From the NCBI RefSeq assembly GCF_000220705.2, contig NZ_CP023202.1:3658001-3722000 (forward strand): 64,000 nucleotides of DNA. Reading direction: 5' to 3'. This document shows positions 40,650-48,857 of the stretch, piece by piece; the first letter of the stretch is position 1; every line of letters starts with the position of its first letter. The position numbers and the translations under genes are program-made. The DNA is from Streptomyces xinghaiensis S187. GTDB lineage: Bacteria; Actinomycetota; Actinomycetes; Streptomycetales; Streptomycetaceae. The notes below the pieces were generated by a model. It was not told the DNA's origin. It was given only the letters and a program-made list of their open reading frames with translations, and did not search any database.

Positions 40650-41933
40650 ATGCGCCGCACCCGCCGCACCCGCCTCATCACCGCAGCCCTCGCCGTCGGC
40701 ATGGGCCTGCCCCTCGGTCTGCTCTCGGCCGCTCCCGCCTCCGCCCACGGCCACGGCCACGGCCGCCCCCACGGCGGGCCGATGGCGTTCCAGCCGATCG
40801 AGGGCTCCGCCTACGACCGGATGTCGGCCGACTGGTCCGAGCCGCTGGTCGCCCCCGAGGGCTTCCGCCAGAAGCTCGTCGCCGACGAGACCGTCCTCGA
40901 CATCTACGGGGGCGGCACCGACGACCTCACCGACATGAACACGGTCAACGAAACCGGTCACCGGGCGGGCCGCTACCTCTACCGCACCCACGAGGTCTCG
41001 TCCAACGGAGCCGTCTCCGTCGTCGACCTGAAGACCGGTGAGGCGAAGGTCATCGCGCAGCGCGCGGACTGGCGCCGCCTCGACGGCGTGCGCTGGACCC
41101 CCTGGGGCAGCCTGCTTGTCACCGAGGAGACCAGCGGTGGCCGGGTCTTCGAGCTGTTCCTGGACCGGAGGGACCGTACGGAGGTGACCCGGATCGAGGA
41201 GCGCCGCCAGCTGGGCATTCTGCGCCACGAGGGCATCGACGTGCTCCCCGACGGCACCGTGTTCGTCATCGACGAGCTACACGGCGGCTCCGTCTACAAG
41301 TTCGTGCCGACCCGCCGCGGCGACCTCTCCGAGGGCCGGCTCCACGCGCTCAAGATCAACGGTCTTTCCGACGCCGCCCAGAAGTGGAACCCGGAGACCT
41401 ACGGCGAGAAGACCGGTGCCTTCACCTGGGTCCCGCTCGACAAGGAGCAGGTGGTCTCCGACGCCGACGCGGCCTCCGACGCGGTGAACGCCACCGAGTT
41501 CGGCCGCCCCGAGGATGTGGAGATCATCGGCGACACCCTCTACGTCGCCAACACCAGCGAGAACCGTGTCGTCGCGGTCAACCTGCGCAAGAACGTCCTC
41601 TCCGCGTTCGTCCAGGCCGGTGTGAACGCACCGGTCGAGGACCGTGCCGCCGGCGTCACCGGCTTCAAGAGCCCGGACAATCTGGCCGAGGGCCCCGACG
41701 GCCGGCTGTGGATCGTCGAGGACAACTACGCCAGCGACATCTGGGTCGCCGGCCGGGACCGCGACCGGGACGGCACCGCCGACACCACCGAGCTCTTCGC
41801 CTCGCTGAAGGACCCGGGCGCGGAGGTCAGCGGCATCTACTTCGGCAAGGACCCGAAGACGCTCTTCTTCAGCGTCCAGCACCCCGACAAGCCGCTCGCG
41901 GACGGCACCTGGAAGATCACCCGCCGCCGCTGA
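40650..41933 (+). CDS. Secreted PhoX-like (DUF839) protein
   Basis: The 427-residue protein has a signal peptide (RRTRRTRLITAALAVGMGLPLGLLSAAPASA; twin arginines allow Tat export) followed by a His/Gly-rich stretch (HGHGHGRPHGG). The mature part resembles the beta-propeller of PhoX-type phosphatases: LDGVRWTPWGSLLVTEET, RPEDVEIIGDTLYVANTSE, KSPDNLAEGPDGRLWIVED and FFSVQHPDKPLADGTWKI. It is shorter than the phoX product at 6-8 kb. It may be a phosphatase or phosphodiesterase; activity is inferred. Confidence 0.87.
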   Translation: MRRTRRTRLITAALAVGMGLPLGLLSAAPASAHGHGHGRPHGGPMAFQPIEGSAYDRMSADWSEPLVAPEGFRQKLVADETVLDIYGGGTDDLTDMNTVNETGHRAGRYLYRTHEVSSNGAVSVVDLKTGEAKVIAQRADWRRLDGVRWTPWGSLLVTEETSGGRVFELFLDRRDRTEVTRIEERRQLGILRHEGIDVLPDGTVFVIDELHGGSVYKFVPTRRGDLSEGRLHALKINGLSDAAQKWNPETYGEKTGAFTWVPLDKEQVVSDADAASDAVNATEFGRPEDVEIIGDTLYVANTSENRVVAVNLRKNVLSAFVQAGVNAPVEDRAAGVTGFKSPDNLAEGPDGRLWIVEDNYASDIWVAGRDRDRDGTADTTELFASLKDPGAEVSGIYFGKDPKTLFFSVQHPDKPLADGTWKITRRR

Positions 41934-41955
41934 CGGCGCCGCCGGCGGCCCCGGC

Positions 41956-42013
41956 CGCCCGGACGCGGAAAGTCCCCGCCGGATGACCGGCGGGGACTTT
42001 CCGCGTCCGGGCG
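41956..42013. terminator. 27-bp perfect hairpin between convergent genes
   Basis: Arms 41956-41982 and 41987-42013 are exact complements (CGCCCGGACGCGG... and its reverse), with loop ATGA. They lie between the PhoX-like gene (+) and the erythromycin esterase family gene (-). This is an unusually long perfect stem for a bacterial terminator. Confidence 0.9.
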
Positions 42014-42016
42014 TCG

Positions 42017-43462
42017 TCAGGAAGCCGGCAGCGGCTGCAAGGCCGTGACCCGGTGCAGATGGATGAGGACGTCGTGGGCCTCGCCCAGCGCGATGTCCTG
42101 CTCGGGCACCGGCCAGGCGGCGCCGATGTTGCGGGTGGGGCGCGCCTGGGCCAGCCAGGCGCGGGCGGGAGCGGGGGCGGTGCGCAGGTCCACGATGTAG
42201 TCGCGGTGGCGGACACGGTCCAGGAGGTGCTCGTTGCCGCCGGGCCGGGCGGCGCCCACGGTGAAGGTCTGCTCCGGCGTGGTCGGCCCCCCTTCGGAGC
42301 CGAAGCCCTGGAAGGACCCGCGGTCGAAGGTGAAGCCGATGCTCACATAGCCCCGGCCGAACCGGTCCTTCAGGAAGGCGCCCTGGGTCTTGGGGTAGAA
42401 GATGTCGAAGCTGTCGTAGGCGACGTGGGTGTTGTGCGCGGACAGCAGGATCTTGTCGCCGGTGTGCCGCTGCCACCAGGCCACGTTGTCGGCCATGACC
42501 TGGTCGCGGTACTTCATCATGGCGGTGATCTGCTCGCTGTCCTCGACGTCGAAGGCGTAGCCCCGGGTCATCTGGTCGACGGCACGGGCGTGCTGGACGG
42601 CCCACAGGTGGTCCCGGCGGTCGGCGCCGGAGCCGGCGGGCAGCTTCTCCAGCAGCTCCAGGACGCGCCCGGTGCGTTCGGCGCGCTCCTGGCGCTCGGC
42701 GAGGGGAAGGGACGGGTAGTCGGTCATCCAGGTGCCCGCCGAGGTCGTGGGCCGCAGGCCCTGGTACAGCTCGGTGACGCGCGGCAGCAGCCGCGGATGG
42801 GCCTCGGCCACGTAGTCGGTGACGCGGTCGTACAGTTCCGGACCGACGTGGCCCATGTCGTTGCCCATGAACCGCACCGGGTCGTGCGGATGGCTGCGGT
42901 TGTGGGCGCGCATCCATGAGAAGAGCTCCAGGTACTCGGCCTTGCTCATGATCCTGTAGACGCCCTGGAACTCCTCGTCCATGATCTGCCGCGGGTCGCC
43001 CTTGCCGTGCAGGACGTAGTCGTTGAGCCGCATTCCGGTGCCCCAGGGGGCCTCCAGGGAGAAGGTGCGGAACCCCTTCTCCTCCACCAGGTGGCGGAAG
43101 ACCCGGTGCTTCATGGAGAAGAACTCGTGGGAGCCGTGAGTGGCCTCGCCCAGCCCCACCACCCGGGCGTCTCCCACCATGCGGCTCAGCGGACGGAGAT
43201 CCCGCGAGCTTCCGTACGGCTCGGTGGAGCGCAGCGGGCGGGCGGCGCGTTCGAGGGCGCGCAGCACGCGCCGCTCCTCCCCGTGGCGGGAGGCGGAGGA
43301 CGGAGCGAACGTGCCCTCCCGCGCGGAGGCGGACTGCTGCGCGGAGACGGTCTGCGGCGCGGCCGGTGCCCCCTGCGCGGGGGCCGCGGAGACGAGCGCT
43401 CCGAGCGAGAGGAGAACGGCGGCCGGGACGAGTCCCGCGGTGCGGATGCGTCGTGAAGTCAT
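42017..43462 (-). CDS. Secreted erythromycin esterase family protein
   Basis: The 481-residue protein has a signal peptide (residues 1-32, PAQGA) and an Ere/EreA-like domain with the motif GLGEATHGSHEFF (about residue 107), RTFSLEAPWGTG with the catalytic-region Glu, FMGNDMGHVGP and LLSAHNTHVAYD with the conserved His. Family members hydrolyse macrolide lactones or succinoglycan-type substrates; most Streptomyces members have unknown substrates, so macrolide resistance is not proven. The ATG at 43462 follows CAGGAGGG. Divergent from the GH5 gene. Confidence 0.88.
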   Translation of the reverse strand: MTSRRIRTAGLVPAAVLLSLGALVSAAPAQGAPAAPQTVSAQQSASAREGTFAPSSASRHGEERRVLRALERAARPLRSTEPYGSSRDLRPLSRMVGDARVVGLGEATHGSHEFFSMKHRVFRHLVEEKGFRTFSLEAPWGTGMRLNDYVLHGKGDPRQIMDEEFQGVYRIMSKAEYLELFSWMRAHNRSHPHDPVRFMGNDMGHVGPELYDRVTDYVAEAHPRLLPRVTELYQGLRPTTSAGTWMTDYPSLPLAERQERAERTGRVLELLEKLPAGSGADRRDHLWAVQHARAVDQMTRGYAFDVEDSEQITAMMKYRDQVMADNVAWWQRHTGDKILLSAHNTHVAYDSFDIFYPKTQGAFLKDRFGRGYVSIGFTFDRGSFQGFGSEGGPTTPEQTFTVGAARPGGNEHLLDRVRHRDYIVDLRTAPAPARAWLAQARPTRNIGAAWPVPEQDIALGEAHDVLIHLHRVTALQPLPAS

Positions 43463-43769
43463 GCCACAACCCTCCTGCGCGCGCCCCCGGCGCCACCAAC
43501 CGCCGGGCACCCCGGTTCCGGGGTGTACGCAGGTCCACCCCGGACGGGGGCGGGCACCCCGGACGCCGTCCCGCCGCCCTCCACCGGTGGCCGGCGGAGC
43601 GGGGTGCGGGCCGGGGAACGGGGCCGGGGGGCGCGGGCCGGGGCTCTTGCGCCCCTGGAGTGTCACTGCCAGCATCGCGGCGAAGCGGAGTCGGCCGCCC
43701 CGCCCCGGCCGGCCCCGGACACGTTCGGTTCCTTCCCCCACTCCGGCGCACGCGCCGACAAGGAGCATG
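43463..43769. other. Divergent promoter region, no cellulose operator seen
   Basis: The 307 bases between the esterase-family gene and the GH5 gene are extremely G/C-rich. I looked for the CebR-type operator TGGGAGCGCTCCCA expected for cellulase genes and did not find it on either strand. No gene is evident. Confidence 0.4.
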
Positions 43770-45542
43770 ATGGACGTCTTACACGGCACCACAGGAACGG
43801 TCCGCGGGTGGGCCCGCGGACGGGCGCGATGGGCGGTCGCGCTGCTCGCGGGGCTGAGCATGCTGGCCGCGGGCGGCAGCGCGTCGGCGGCCGTCCCCGC
43901 ACGGCCCGCCACGGCACAGCCCGCCACCGCACCGGAAGTCCGGGCCTCCGGGGACGCGATGGCGCAGGTCGCCGCTATGCAGCCCGGGTGGAACCTGGGC
44001 AACTCGCTCGACGCCACCGGCAGCGACGAGACCTCCTGGGGCAACCCGCGCATCACGGAGGACCTGCTCGACAACGTCCGGGCGCAGGGGTTCAAGAGCA
44101 TCCGCATCCCGGTGACCTGGAGCGGCCACCAGGGACCGGCCCCCGGGTACACCCTGGACGCGGACTATCTGAACCGCGTCGAGGAGGTGGCCGGCTGGGC
44201 GCTCGCCGACGGCTTCCACGTCGTGATCAACATTCACCACGACTCCTGGCAGTGGATCGCGGACATGCCGGCCGACCGCGCCGGCGTGCTCGCCCGCTAC
44301 AACGCCATCTGGACGCAGCTGTCCGGCACCTTCCGGGACCACTCGTCCAAGCTGGTGTTCGAGAGCATCAACGAACCCCAGTTCAGCGGCAGTTCGGGCG
44401 ACGCCGAGAACGCGGAGCTGCTGGACGAGCTCAACACCTCCTTCCACCGCATCGTGCGCGGCTCCGGTGGTGCCAACGAGACCAGGCTGCTCGTCCTGCC
44501 GACCCTGCACACCTCGGCCGACCAGGCCCGGCTGGACGAGCTGACCGCCACCTTCGAGGCTCTGGAGGACCCCCACCTCGCCGCGACGGTGCACTACTAC
44601 GGGTACTGGCCGTTCAGCGTCAACGTCGCGGGCGGCACCCGCTTCGACGCCACCGCGCGGAAGGACCTGACCGACGCCTTCGACCGGGTGCACGACACCT
44701 TCGTGGCCCGCGGCATCCCGGTGATCCTCGGCGAGTACGGGCTGCTCGGTTTCGACCGGCACACCGGCACCATCCAGCAGGGCGAGAAGCTGAAGTTCTT
44801 CGAGTACCTCGGCCACCACGCCCGCACCCGGCAGATCACCACCATGCTGTGGGACAACGGCCAGCACTTCCAGCGCACCGGCTTCCGGTGGAACGACCCG
44901 GAGCTGTTCGCGCAGATCAGGTCGAGCTGGACGACCCGGTCGGGCACGGCCTCGTCCGACCAGGTGTTCAGCGCCCGCTCGGAGCCCGTCACCGCCAAGA
45001 CGCTCACGCTGAACCTCAACGGCACCGCGTTCACCGGGCTGCGCCACGGCAGCACCGAACTGGTGCGCGGCACGGACTACACCGTCCAGGGCGACCAGTT
45101 GACGCTCACCGCACCGGCCCTCACCCGGCTCAGCGGCTCGCGGGAGTACGGCACCAACGCGGAGCTGTCCGCACGGTTCTCGGCCGGGGTCCCGTGGCGG
45201 ATCAGCCTCATCACGCATGACACGCCCGTCCTGCGGGACGCCACCGGGACGACGGACTCCTTCGCCGTTCCGACCGACTTCCGCGGTGACCAACTCGCCA
45301 CCATGGAGGCCCGGTACGCCGACGGCAGCAACGCCGGACCGCACGACTGGACGTCGTACAAGGAGTTCGACCGCTCGTTCGCGCCGGACTACAGCGCCGG
45401 CGAAACCGTCCTGACGTCCGAGTTCTTCGCCGAGGTCCGGGAGGGAGCCCGGGTGACCCTCACGTTCCACTACTGGAGCGGAGCGACGGTCACCTACCAC
45501 GTCACCAGGACCGGAAGCTCGGTCACCGGCACCACGGCCTGA
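43770..45542 (+). CDS. Secreted GH5 endoglucanase with CBM_X2-type module
   Basis: The 590-residue protein has a Sec signal (RWAVALLAGLSMLAAGGSASA), a GH5 (beta/alpha)8 barrel and a C-terminal X2-type immunoglobulin-like module (from about residue 400: TLTLNLNGTAFTGLRHGSTELVRG). GH5 features are GWNLGNSLDA, INIHHDSW, the acid/base Glu in FESINEPQFSG and the nucleophile Glu in VILGEYGLLG. It hydrolyses internal beta-1,4-glucan bonds. Two adjacent ATG codons (43767, 43770) are possible; AAGGAG at 43760 suits 43770 better. Confidence 0.93.
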   Translation: MDVLHGTTGTVRGWARGRARWAVALLAGLSMLAAGGSASAAVPARPATAQPATAPEVRASGDAMAQVAAMQPGWNLGNSLDATGSDETSWGNPRITEDLLDNVRAQGFKSIRIPVTWSGHQGPAPGYTLDADYLNRVEEVAGWALADGFHVVINIHHDSWQWIADMPADRAGVLARYNAIWTQLSGTFRDHSSKLVFESINEPQFSGSSGDAENAELLDELNTSFHRIVRGSGGANETRLLVLPTLHTSADQARLDELTATFEALEDPHLAATVHYYGYWPFSVNVAGGTRFDATARKDLTDAFDRVHDTFVARGIPVILGEYGLLGFDRHTGTIQQGEKLKFFEYLGHHARTRQITTMLWDNGQHFQRTGFRWNDPELFAQIRSSWTTRSGTASSDQVFSARSEPVTAKTLTLNLNGTAFTGLRHGSTELVRGTDYTVQGDQLTLTAPALTRLSGSREYGTNAELSARFSAGVPWRISLITHDTPVLRDATGTTDSFAVPTDFRGDQLATMEARYADGSNAGPHDWTSYKEFDRSFAPDYSAGETVLTSEFFAEVREGARVTLTFHYWSGATVTYHVTRTGSSVTGTTA

Positions 45543-45558
45543 CCGGCGCCGCCCCGGC

Positions 45559-45598
45559 CCCGTGCGCCGCCGCTCCCCCGGAGACGGCGGCGCACGGG
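45559..45598. terminator. 14-bp hairpin with inner stem
   Basis: CCCGTGCGCCGCCG (45559-45572) pairs with CGGCGGCGCACGGG (45585-45598); the loop folds again (CTCC-CCC-GGAG). It lies between convergent GH5 and monooxygenase genes, ending four bases before the latter's stop. Confidence 0.85.
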
Positions 45599-45601
45599 AG
45601 G

Positions 45602-46819
45602 TCACTCGCTCAGCCGCGCCACCGTGGAGCGGGACGTGGGGAAGAGCGCGCCGGTCAGCAGGCGGTCCAGGCCCGGCACCCGCATCGCGCGGAACCCCCA
45701 GCGCCGCAGCAGCAGCCGGGAGGGCGAGGTGGGCAGGAACCACTCGCCGACCCGCTGCCGGGCCCGCGCCTGCACCTCGCCCGCCACGGGGCGCCAGCGC
45801 TCCTCGTACCCGGCGAGCGCCGCGGCGACGGATTCGGCGGCCCCCGCGGCCCCGGCGGCCCCGGCGGACGGTGCGGCCCCGGCCGCGCGCAGCCGCTCGG
45901 CCAGCACATGGGCCCCGGCGACACCCAGCGAGGCCCCCTGCCCGGCGATCAGCGACACCGCGTGGGCCGCGTCCCCCAGCAGCACCACCCTGCCGCTCCG
46001 CCACCGGGGCGCGTCGATCTGGGCGACCTGGTCGTAGTACACCTCGTCGCCCGGAGGGCACCGGTCCAGGGCCCGGCGGACGAGCCGGCCCATGCCGCCG
46101 AACTCCCGCCGGAGCGCCTCGCGGGGGTCGGCGGGGAGCGCCGGGTCGCGGGTGCGGTGCACGGTGAAGACGGCGACGCGGCCGTCGGACAGCCCGTAGA
46201 ACCCCATCTGCCGGTGCAGGGTGTCGGTGAGCGCGAACCGGTCGCGCATCCGCCGGAACACCTCCTCGTCCTCGAAGACGAAGGCGCCGGTGTGCATCCC
46301 CAGATAGCGGAAGTGGTCGTGCTCGGGCCCGAAGACCAGGGAGCGGATCCGGGAGTGGATGCCGTCGGCGCCCACGACGAGGTCCGCGGTGGTCCGGGTG
46401 CCGTCCGAGAGCGTCACGGACCCGCTGTCCTCCGCCACCTGTTCGACGGTGGTGCCGTACTGGAGCACCGCGCGGTCCGCGACGGCCTCCCGCAGCAGCA
46501 GTTCCAGGTCGGGGCGCATGATGCTGACGAGCCCGCCGCCCGTCGCCTTCCGGAACCGGTCGTAGTCCACGCCGGCGACCCGGCGGCCCTCTCCGTCGAC
46601 GTAGCAGAACTCCGTGGCCGGATGACCGAGTTGACGGAGCCGGGGCTCAAGGCCCATCGCGGTCAGGGCCTCGAACCCCGGACCGAAGAAGTCGATCATG
46701 TAGCCCTGTCCGCGCGGGCCGGGGGCCTTGTCCACGAGGTGGACGTCCCAGCCGTGGTCGAGGAGCCGCGCGGCGAGCGCCAGTCCGGCGATGCCGGCTC
46801 CGCAGATGAGCGCCTTCAC
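45602..46819 (-). CDS. FAD-dependent monooxygenase (PHBH/aromatic hydroxylase fold)
   Basis: The 405-residue flavoenzyme has the FAD Rossmann motif ALICGAGIAGLALAARLLDHGWDVHLVDKA at its start, the DG motif VVGADGIHSRIR and the GD motif RVVLLGDAAHAVSLIAGQGASLG. These define class A flavin monooxygenases acting on phenolic or polyketide substrates, including tetracycline-modifying enzymes. Its ATG overlaps the stop of the TetR gene (ATGA), so it is cotranslated with its regulator. Substrate unknown; drug or aromatic detoxification is a reasonable guess. Confidence 0.92.
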   Translation of the reverse strand: MKALICGAGIAGLALAARLLDHGWDVHLVDKAPGPRGQGYMIDFFGPGFEALTAMGLEPRLRQLGHPATEFCYVDGEGRRVAGVDYDRFRKATGGGLVSIMRPDLELLLREAVADRAVLQYGTTVEQVAEDSGSVTLSDGTRTTADLVVGADGIHSRIRSLVFGPEHDHFRYLGMHTGAFVFEDEEVFRRMRDRFALTDTLHRQMGFYGLSDGRVAVFTVHRTRDPALPADPREALRREFGGMGRLVRRALDRCPPGDEVYYDQVAQIDAPRWRSGRVVLLGDAAHAVSLIAGQGASLGVAGAHVLAERLRAAGAAPSAGAAGAAGAAESVAAALAGYEERWRPVAGEVQARARQRVGEWFLPTSPSRLLLRRWGFRAMRVPGLDRLLTGALFPTSRSTVARLSE

Positions 46820-47514
46820 GGGCGTTCTCCCTTCGGTGGCTTCGGTGGCTTCGGTGGCTTCGGTGGCTTCGGTGGCTTCGGTGGTTCCGGTGGCGTCGGG
46901 GGGTCGGCCATGAGGCCGCGGACGAGCGGGGTGATCCGCGCGGCGGAGAGGCCGGGGTCCACGGCCTTGTGGAGGAGGTAGCCGTCGAGGACGGCCATCA
47001 GAGCGGTGGCCGCGGCCTCGGGGTCCCGGTGCCCGGCCATTCCGGGGCCGGCGGTGAGGCCGGCGCGGAAGCCGCCGGTCAGCTCGCGCAGCCGCGTGCG
47101 CAGCGCCTCGTCGCGGGTGGCCGCCAGATAGGTCTCGGTGAAGAGGAGGGACTCCGGATCCCGTCCGGTGAACCGGTCCAGGGACACCAGCAGGGCCTCG
47201 GCGCCGTCGGCCGGGGTGGCCGCGGCAGCGAACACGGACACGGCCTCGTCGAGGGCGGGGCGTATCGCCTCCAGCGCGGCCTGCCGGAGCAGAGCGGCCA
47301 GGGACTCGAAGTGGTAGTGCACCAGCCCGGACCGGACACCGGCCCGCTCGGCCAGCATCCGGGTGGTGACCGCGTTCCAGCCGACCTCACTGATCAGCAC
47401 GGCGGCCGTGGCCAGCAGCTTCCGCCGCACCTCCCGGCCCCGTGCGGCGGCGGTCGGCCGTGCGGGGCTCGCCTCTTGGCCGCCTTGGCCGCCTTGGTCG
47501 TGTGCCTTGGTCAT
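46816..47514 (-). CDS. TetR-family regulator with Pro/Lys repeat tail
   Basis: The 232-residue regulator has a TetR helix-turn-helix (LISEVGWNAVTTRMLAERAGVRSGLVHYHFESLAAL) and a TetR_C domain. It ends in a repetitive PPKPPKPPK tail encoded by a 9-bp repeat, then GERP. The stop overlaps the monooxygenase start by four bases (ATGA). The ATG at 47514 lies right before a QGGQGGQ run. Autoregulation of the two-gene operon is expected. Upstream direct repeats at 47558 lie in the promoter region. Confidence 0.9.
   Translation of the reverse strand: MTKAHDQGGQGGQEASPARPTAAARGREVRRKLLATAAVLISEVGWNAVTTRMLAERAGVRSGLVHYHFESLAALLRQAALEAIRPALDEAVSVFAAAATPADGAEALLVSLDRFTGRDPESLLFTETYLAATRDEALRTRLRELTGGFRAGLTAGPGMAGHRDPEAAATALMAVLDGYLLHKAVDPGLSAARITPLVRGLMADPPTPPEPPKPPKPPKPPKPPKPPKGERP
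46832..46885. repeat. 9-bp coding tandem repeat, six copies
   Basis: TTCGGTGGC repeats five times perfectly, plus one copy with a single change, at the 3' end of the TetR gene, encoding KPP units. Copy-number change keeps the reading frame, so the tail length may vary between strains, and it is close to the coupled ATGA junction. Confidence 0.9.
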
Positions 47515-48002
47515 CTGTCCAATGTAGCGCGCCGGACTCCGCGAGCGGGACGGGGGAGGCCGGCCGGACGGAACGGGCCGGCCGGACGGAACGGGCCGGC
47601 CGGTTTCAGCGAATCTGCACACCGAATGCGCAGCTGCGGCACGGAACGCGCGGCCCGCGCGCGAGGACTCCCCGCCGGGCGCGCTGTTTCTGCGGAATGT
47701 CCCGCTCCATTTCGCGGCGTCAATCCCGGCGGTGTTGCCGGGGCAACAAGGAATGTGAAGAAGCGACCCCGAATGTGTGTGCGCATCTGCACGAATGGAT
47801 AACACCGGCGCCGAACCGCTGTGACGGGAGTCTCAGTCGATTGGATACCCGGCGGAGCCCCGTGCTTTGATCCTTGGCAGCCGCCGGAGTCGCACGAGTT
47901 TCTCCGGAAATGGATGCCGTGCGTCCGCGGCCGAGGCCCGCCATCTGTGCCGAGCGGGGCCGCCCCCCACTGTGGAAAACCCATACGAAGGGAAATATCG
48001 TC
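47515..48002. other. Intergenic region with 18-bp tandem repeat
   Basis: GGCCGGCCGGACGGAACG occurs twice plus a partial third copy at 47558-47603, upstream of the TetR gene. The remainder (47700-47990) is less GC-rich and holds the promoter and AAGGGAAA ribosome site of the leader-peptide gene. No further gene is convincing. Confidence 0.5.
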
Positions 48003-48212
48003 ATGAACTCCGCTCACCGGATTGAGACCGCCGACCTCTCCGACGCCGAACTCGACAACGTCTCCGGCGGTCTGAGCCCGGACGTCAGCGTCGTCGCCGG
48101 CCCCGCGTCGATCAGCGGCTCGGACGTCCTCGCCCAGGTCGACGCGGTCAAGGGCCAGGCCTTGGGCGCCGTCGGCCAGTACGGCCACGCCGGCGTCAGC
48201 GTCTCCCTCTGA
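48003..48212 (+). CDS. Orphan precursor-like peptide with double-glycine leader
   Basis: The 69-residue product begins NSAHRIETADLSDAELDNVSGG; LSDAELDNVSGG is a typical double-glycine leader as cleaved by C39 peptidase transporters or recognised by RiPP enzymes. The 45-residue remainder (LSPDVSVVAGPASISGSDVL ... HAGVSVSL) is Val/Ser/Ala/Gly-rich, with no Cys and no Thr, so a lanthipeptide is not possible. No modifying enzyme or C39 transporter lies in the window. The ATG at 48003 follows AAGGGAA. A terminator follows directly. Confidence 0.75.
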   Translation: MNSAHRIETADLSDAELDNVSGGLSPDVSVVAGPASISGSDVLAQVDAVKGQALGAVGQYGHAGVSVSL

Positions 48213-48230
48213 CCCGTGCCCTGATCACCC

Positions 48231-48267
48231 GCGCCACCCCGCCGCCCTCGGGCGGGCGGGGTGGCGC
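48231..48267 (+). terminator. 13-bp hairpin after the leader-peptide gene
   Basis: GCGCCACCCCGCC (48231-48243) pairs with GGCGGGGTGGCGC (48255-48267), and the loop contains GCCC-TC-GGGC. It starts 18 bases after the stop codon. Confidence 0.85.
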
Positions 48268-48292
48268 CGGGCGCAGGCCGTACGCCACGGCG

Positions 48293-48347
48293 AAGCTCCT
48301 GGCAGACGTGTTCTCGCACCGAGAACACCCGTGTCCGCCAGGAGCTT
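48293..48347. ncRNA. Strong two-tier hairpin, terminator or small RNA
   Basis: AAGCTCCTGGC (48293-48303) pairs with GCCAGGAGCTT (48337-48347), and an inner GTGTTCTC (48308-48315) pairs with GAGAACAC (48321-48328). The 3' side continues TTGT. It follows a complete terminator by 25 bases, so it is not needed to end the peptide gene. It could be a bidirectional terminator facing the zinc-ribbon gene, or a structured RNA. Confidence 0.4.
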
Positions 48348-48455
48348 TGTGCTGCTGCCGCCGGGAGCGGGTGTGCGCCCGCCCGTCCGGCGTGTGGGGG
48401 GAAGCGCGGGGCCGGGAGGCCGGACGGGGCGGGGGACTCCCACCCGGCCGTCACG

Positions 48456-48719
48456 TCATGCGGGGCCCTTCAGCCAGCGGACGAGCCGGTCCCGCAGGCC
48501 GCCCGGCGACCGGTGCGCCGGTGCTCCCGTGCGCCGGGGCGCACCCGGGTCCGGGAGGGCGGCCGCCTCCGGCGCCCGCTCGCGCGCACCTTCGCCCCGC
48601 GCCGGCGCGCAGGTGCAGCGCCGCGGCGCCGGCACGCCGGCGAGTACGTGCTCGACATGCCTGCCACAGCCCGTATAGGTCACCTTCCGGCAGGTCGGAC
48701 AGATGGCGCGTTGGCACAT
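48456..48719 (-). CDS. Small zinc-ribbon-like protein
   Basis: The 87-residue protein has a cysteine pattern CQRAICPTCRKVTYTGCGRH followed by PRRCTCAP, a small zinc-binding fold conserved in Streptomyces (C-x4-C-x2-C ... GCG-x-H). The C-terminal half is Arg/Ala/Pro-rich. The ATG at 48719 follows GGGGAG. No function is known; it may bind nucleic acid or act in metal homeostasis. An operator-like palindrome sits 16 bases upstream. Confidence 0.75.
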   Translation of the reverse strand: MCQRAICPTCRKVTYTGCGRHVEHVLAGVPAPRRCTCAPARGEGARERAPEAAALPDPGAPRRTGAPAHRSPGGLRDRLVRWLKGPA

Positions 48720-48734
48720 AACTCCCCATGAGGT

Positions 48735-48749
48735 GTTCTCATTGAAAAC
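48735..48749 (-). promoter_or_regulatory. 7-1-7 palindrome upstream of the zinc-ribbon gene
   Basis: GTTCTCA-T-TGAAAAC is an inverted repeat with one mismatch, in an AT-rich patch 16 bases before the start. Its shape resembles Fur-family sites (7-1-7), but the half-site order differs from the streptomycete Zur box, so no regulator is named. Confidence 0.4.
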
Positions 48750-48857
48750 GCGAATAATTGCTTTTCCGCCGGGGCCGCGTATCGGCGTGTGAGCCGGCGG
48801 GGTGTTCGTCATGCATGGTGCTGCTCTATGGCGTTCACCGTCCCACTGTCCGATCCC

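Noticed and set aside
42017..43462. Macrolide-resistance gene as a firm call
   Set aside because: The fold fits the erythromycin esterase family, but most Streptomyces members have unknown substrates and no macrolide cluster is present.
43463..43769. CebR cellulose operator for the GH5 gene
   Set aside because: TGGGAGCGCTCCCA or a close variant was not found.
48003..48212. Lanthipeptide precursor
   Set aside because: The core has no Cys and no Thr, and no LanM/LanB/C genes are nearby.
48735..48749. Zur box
   Set aside because: Half-sites are in the opposite order from the streptomycete Zur consensus.
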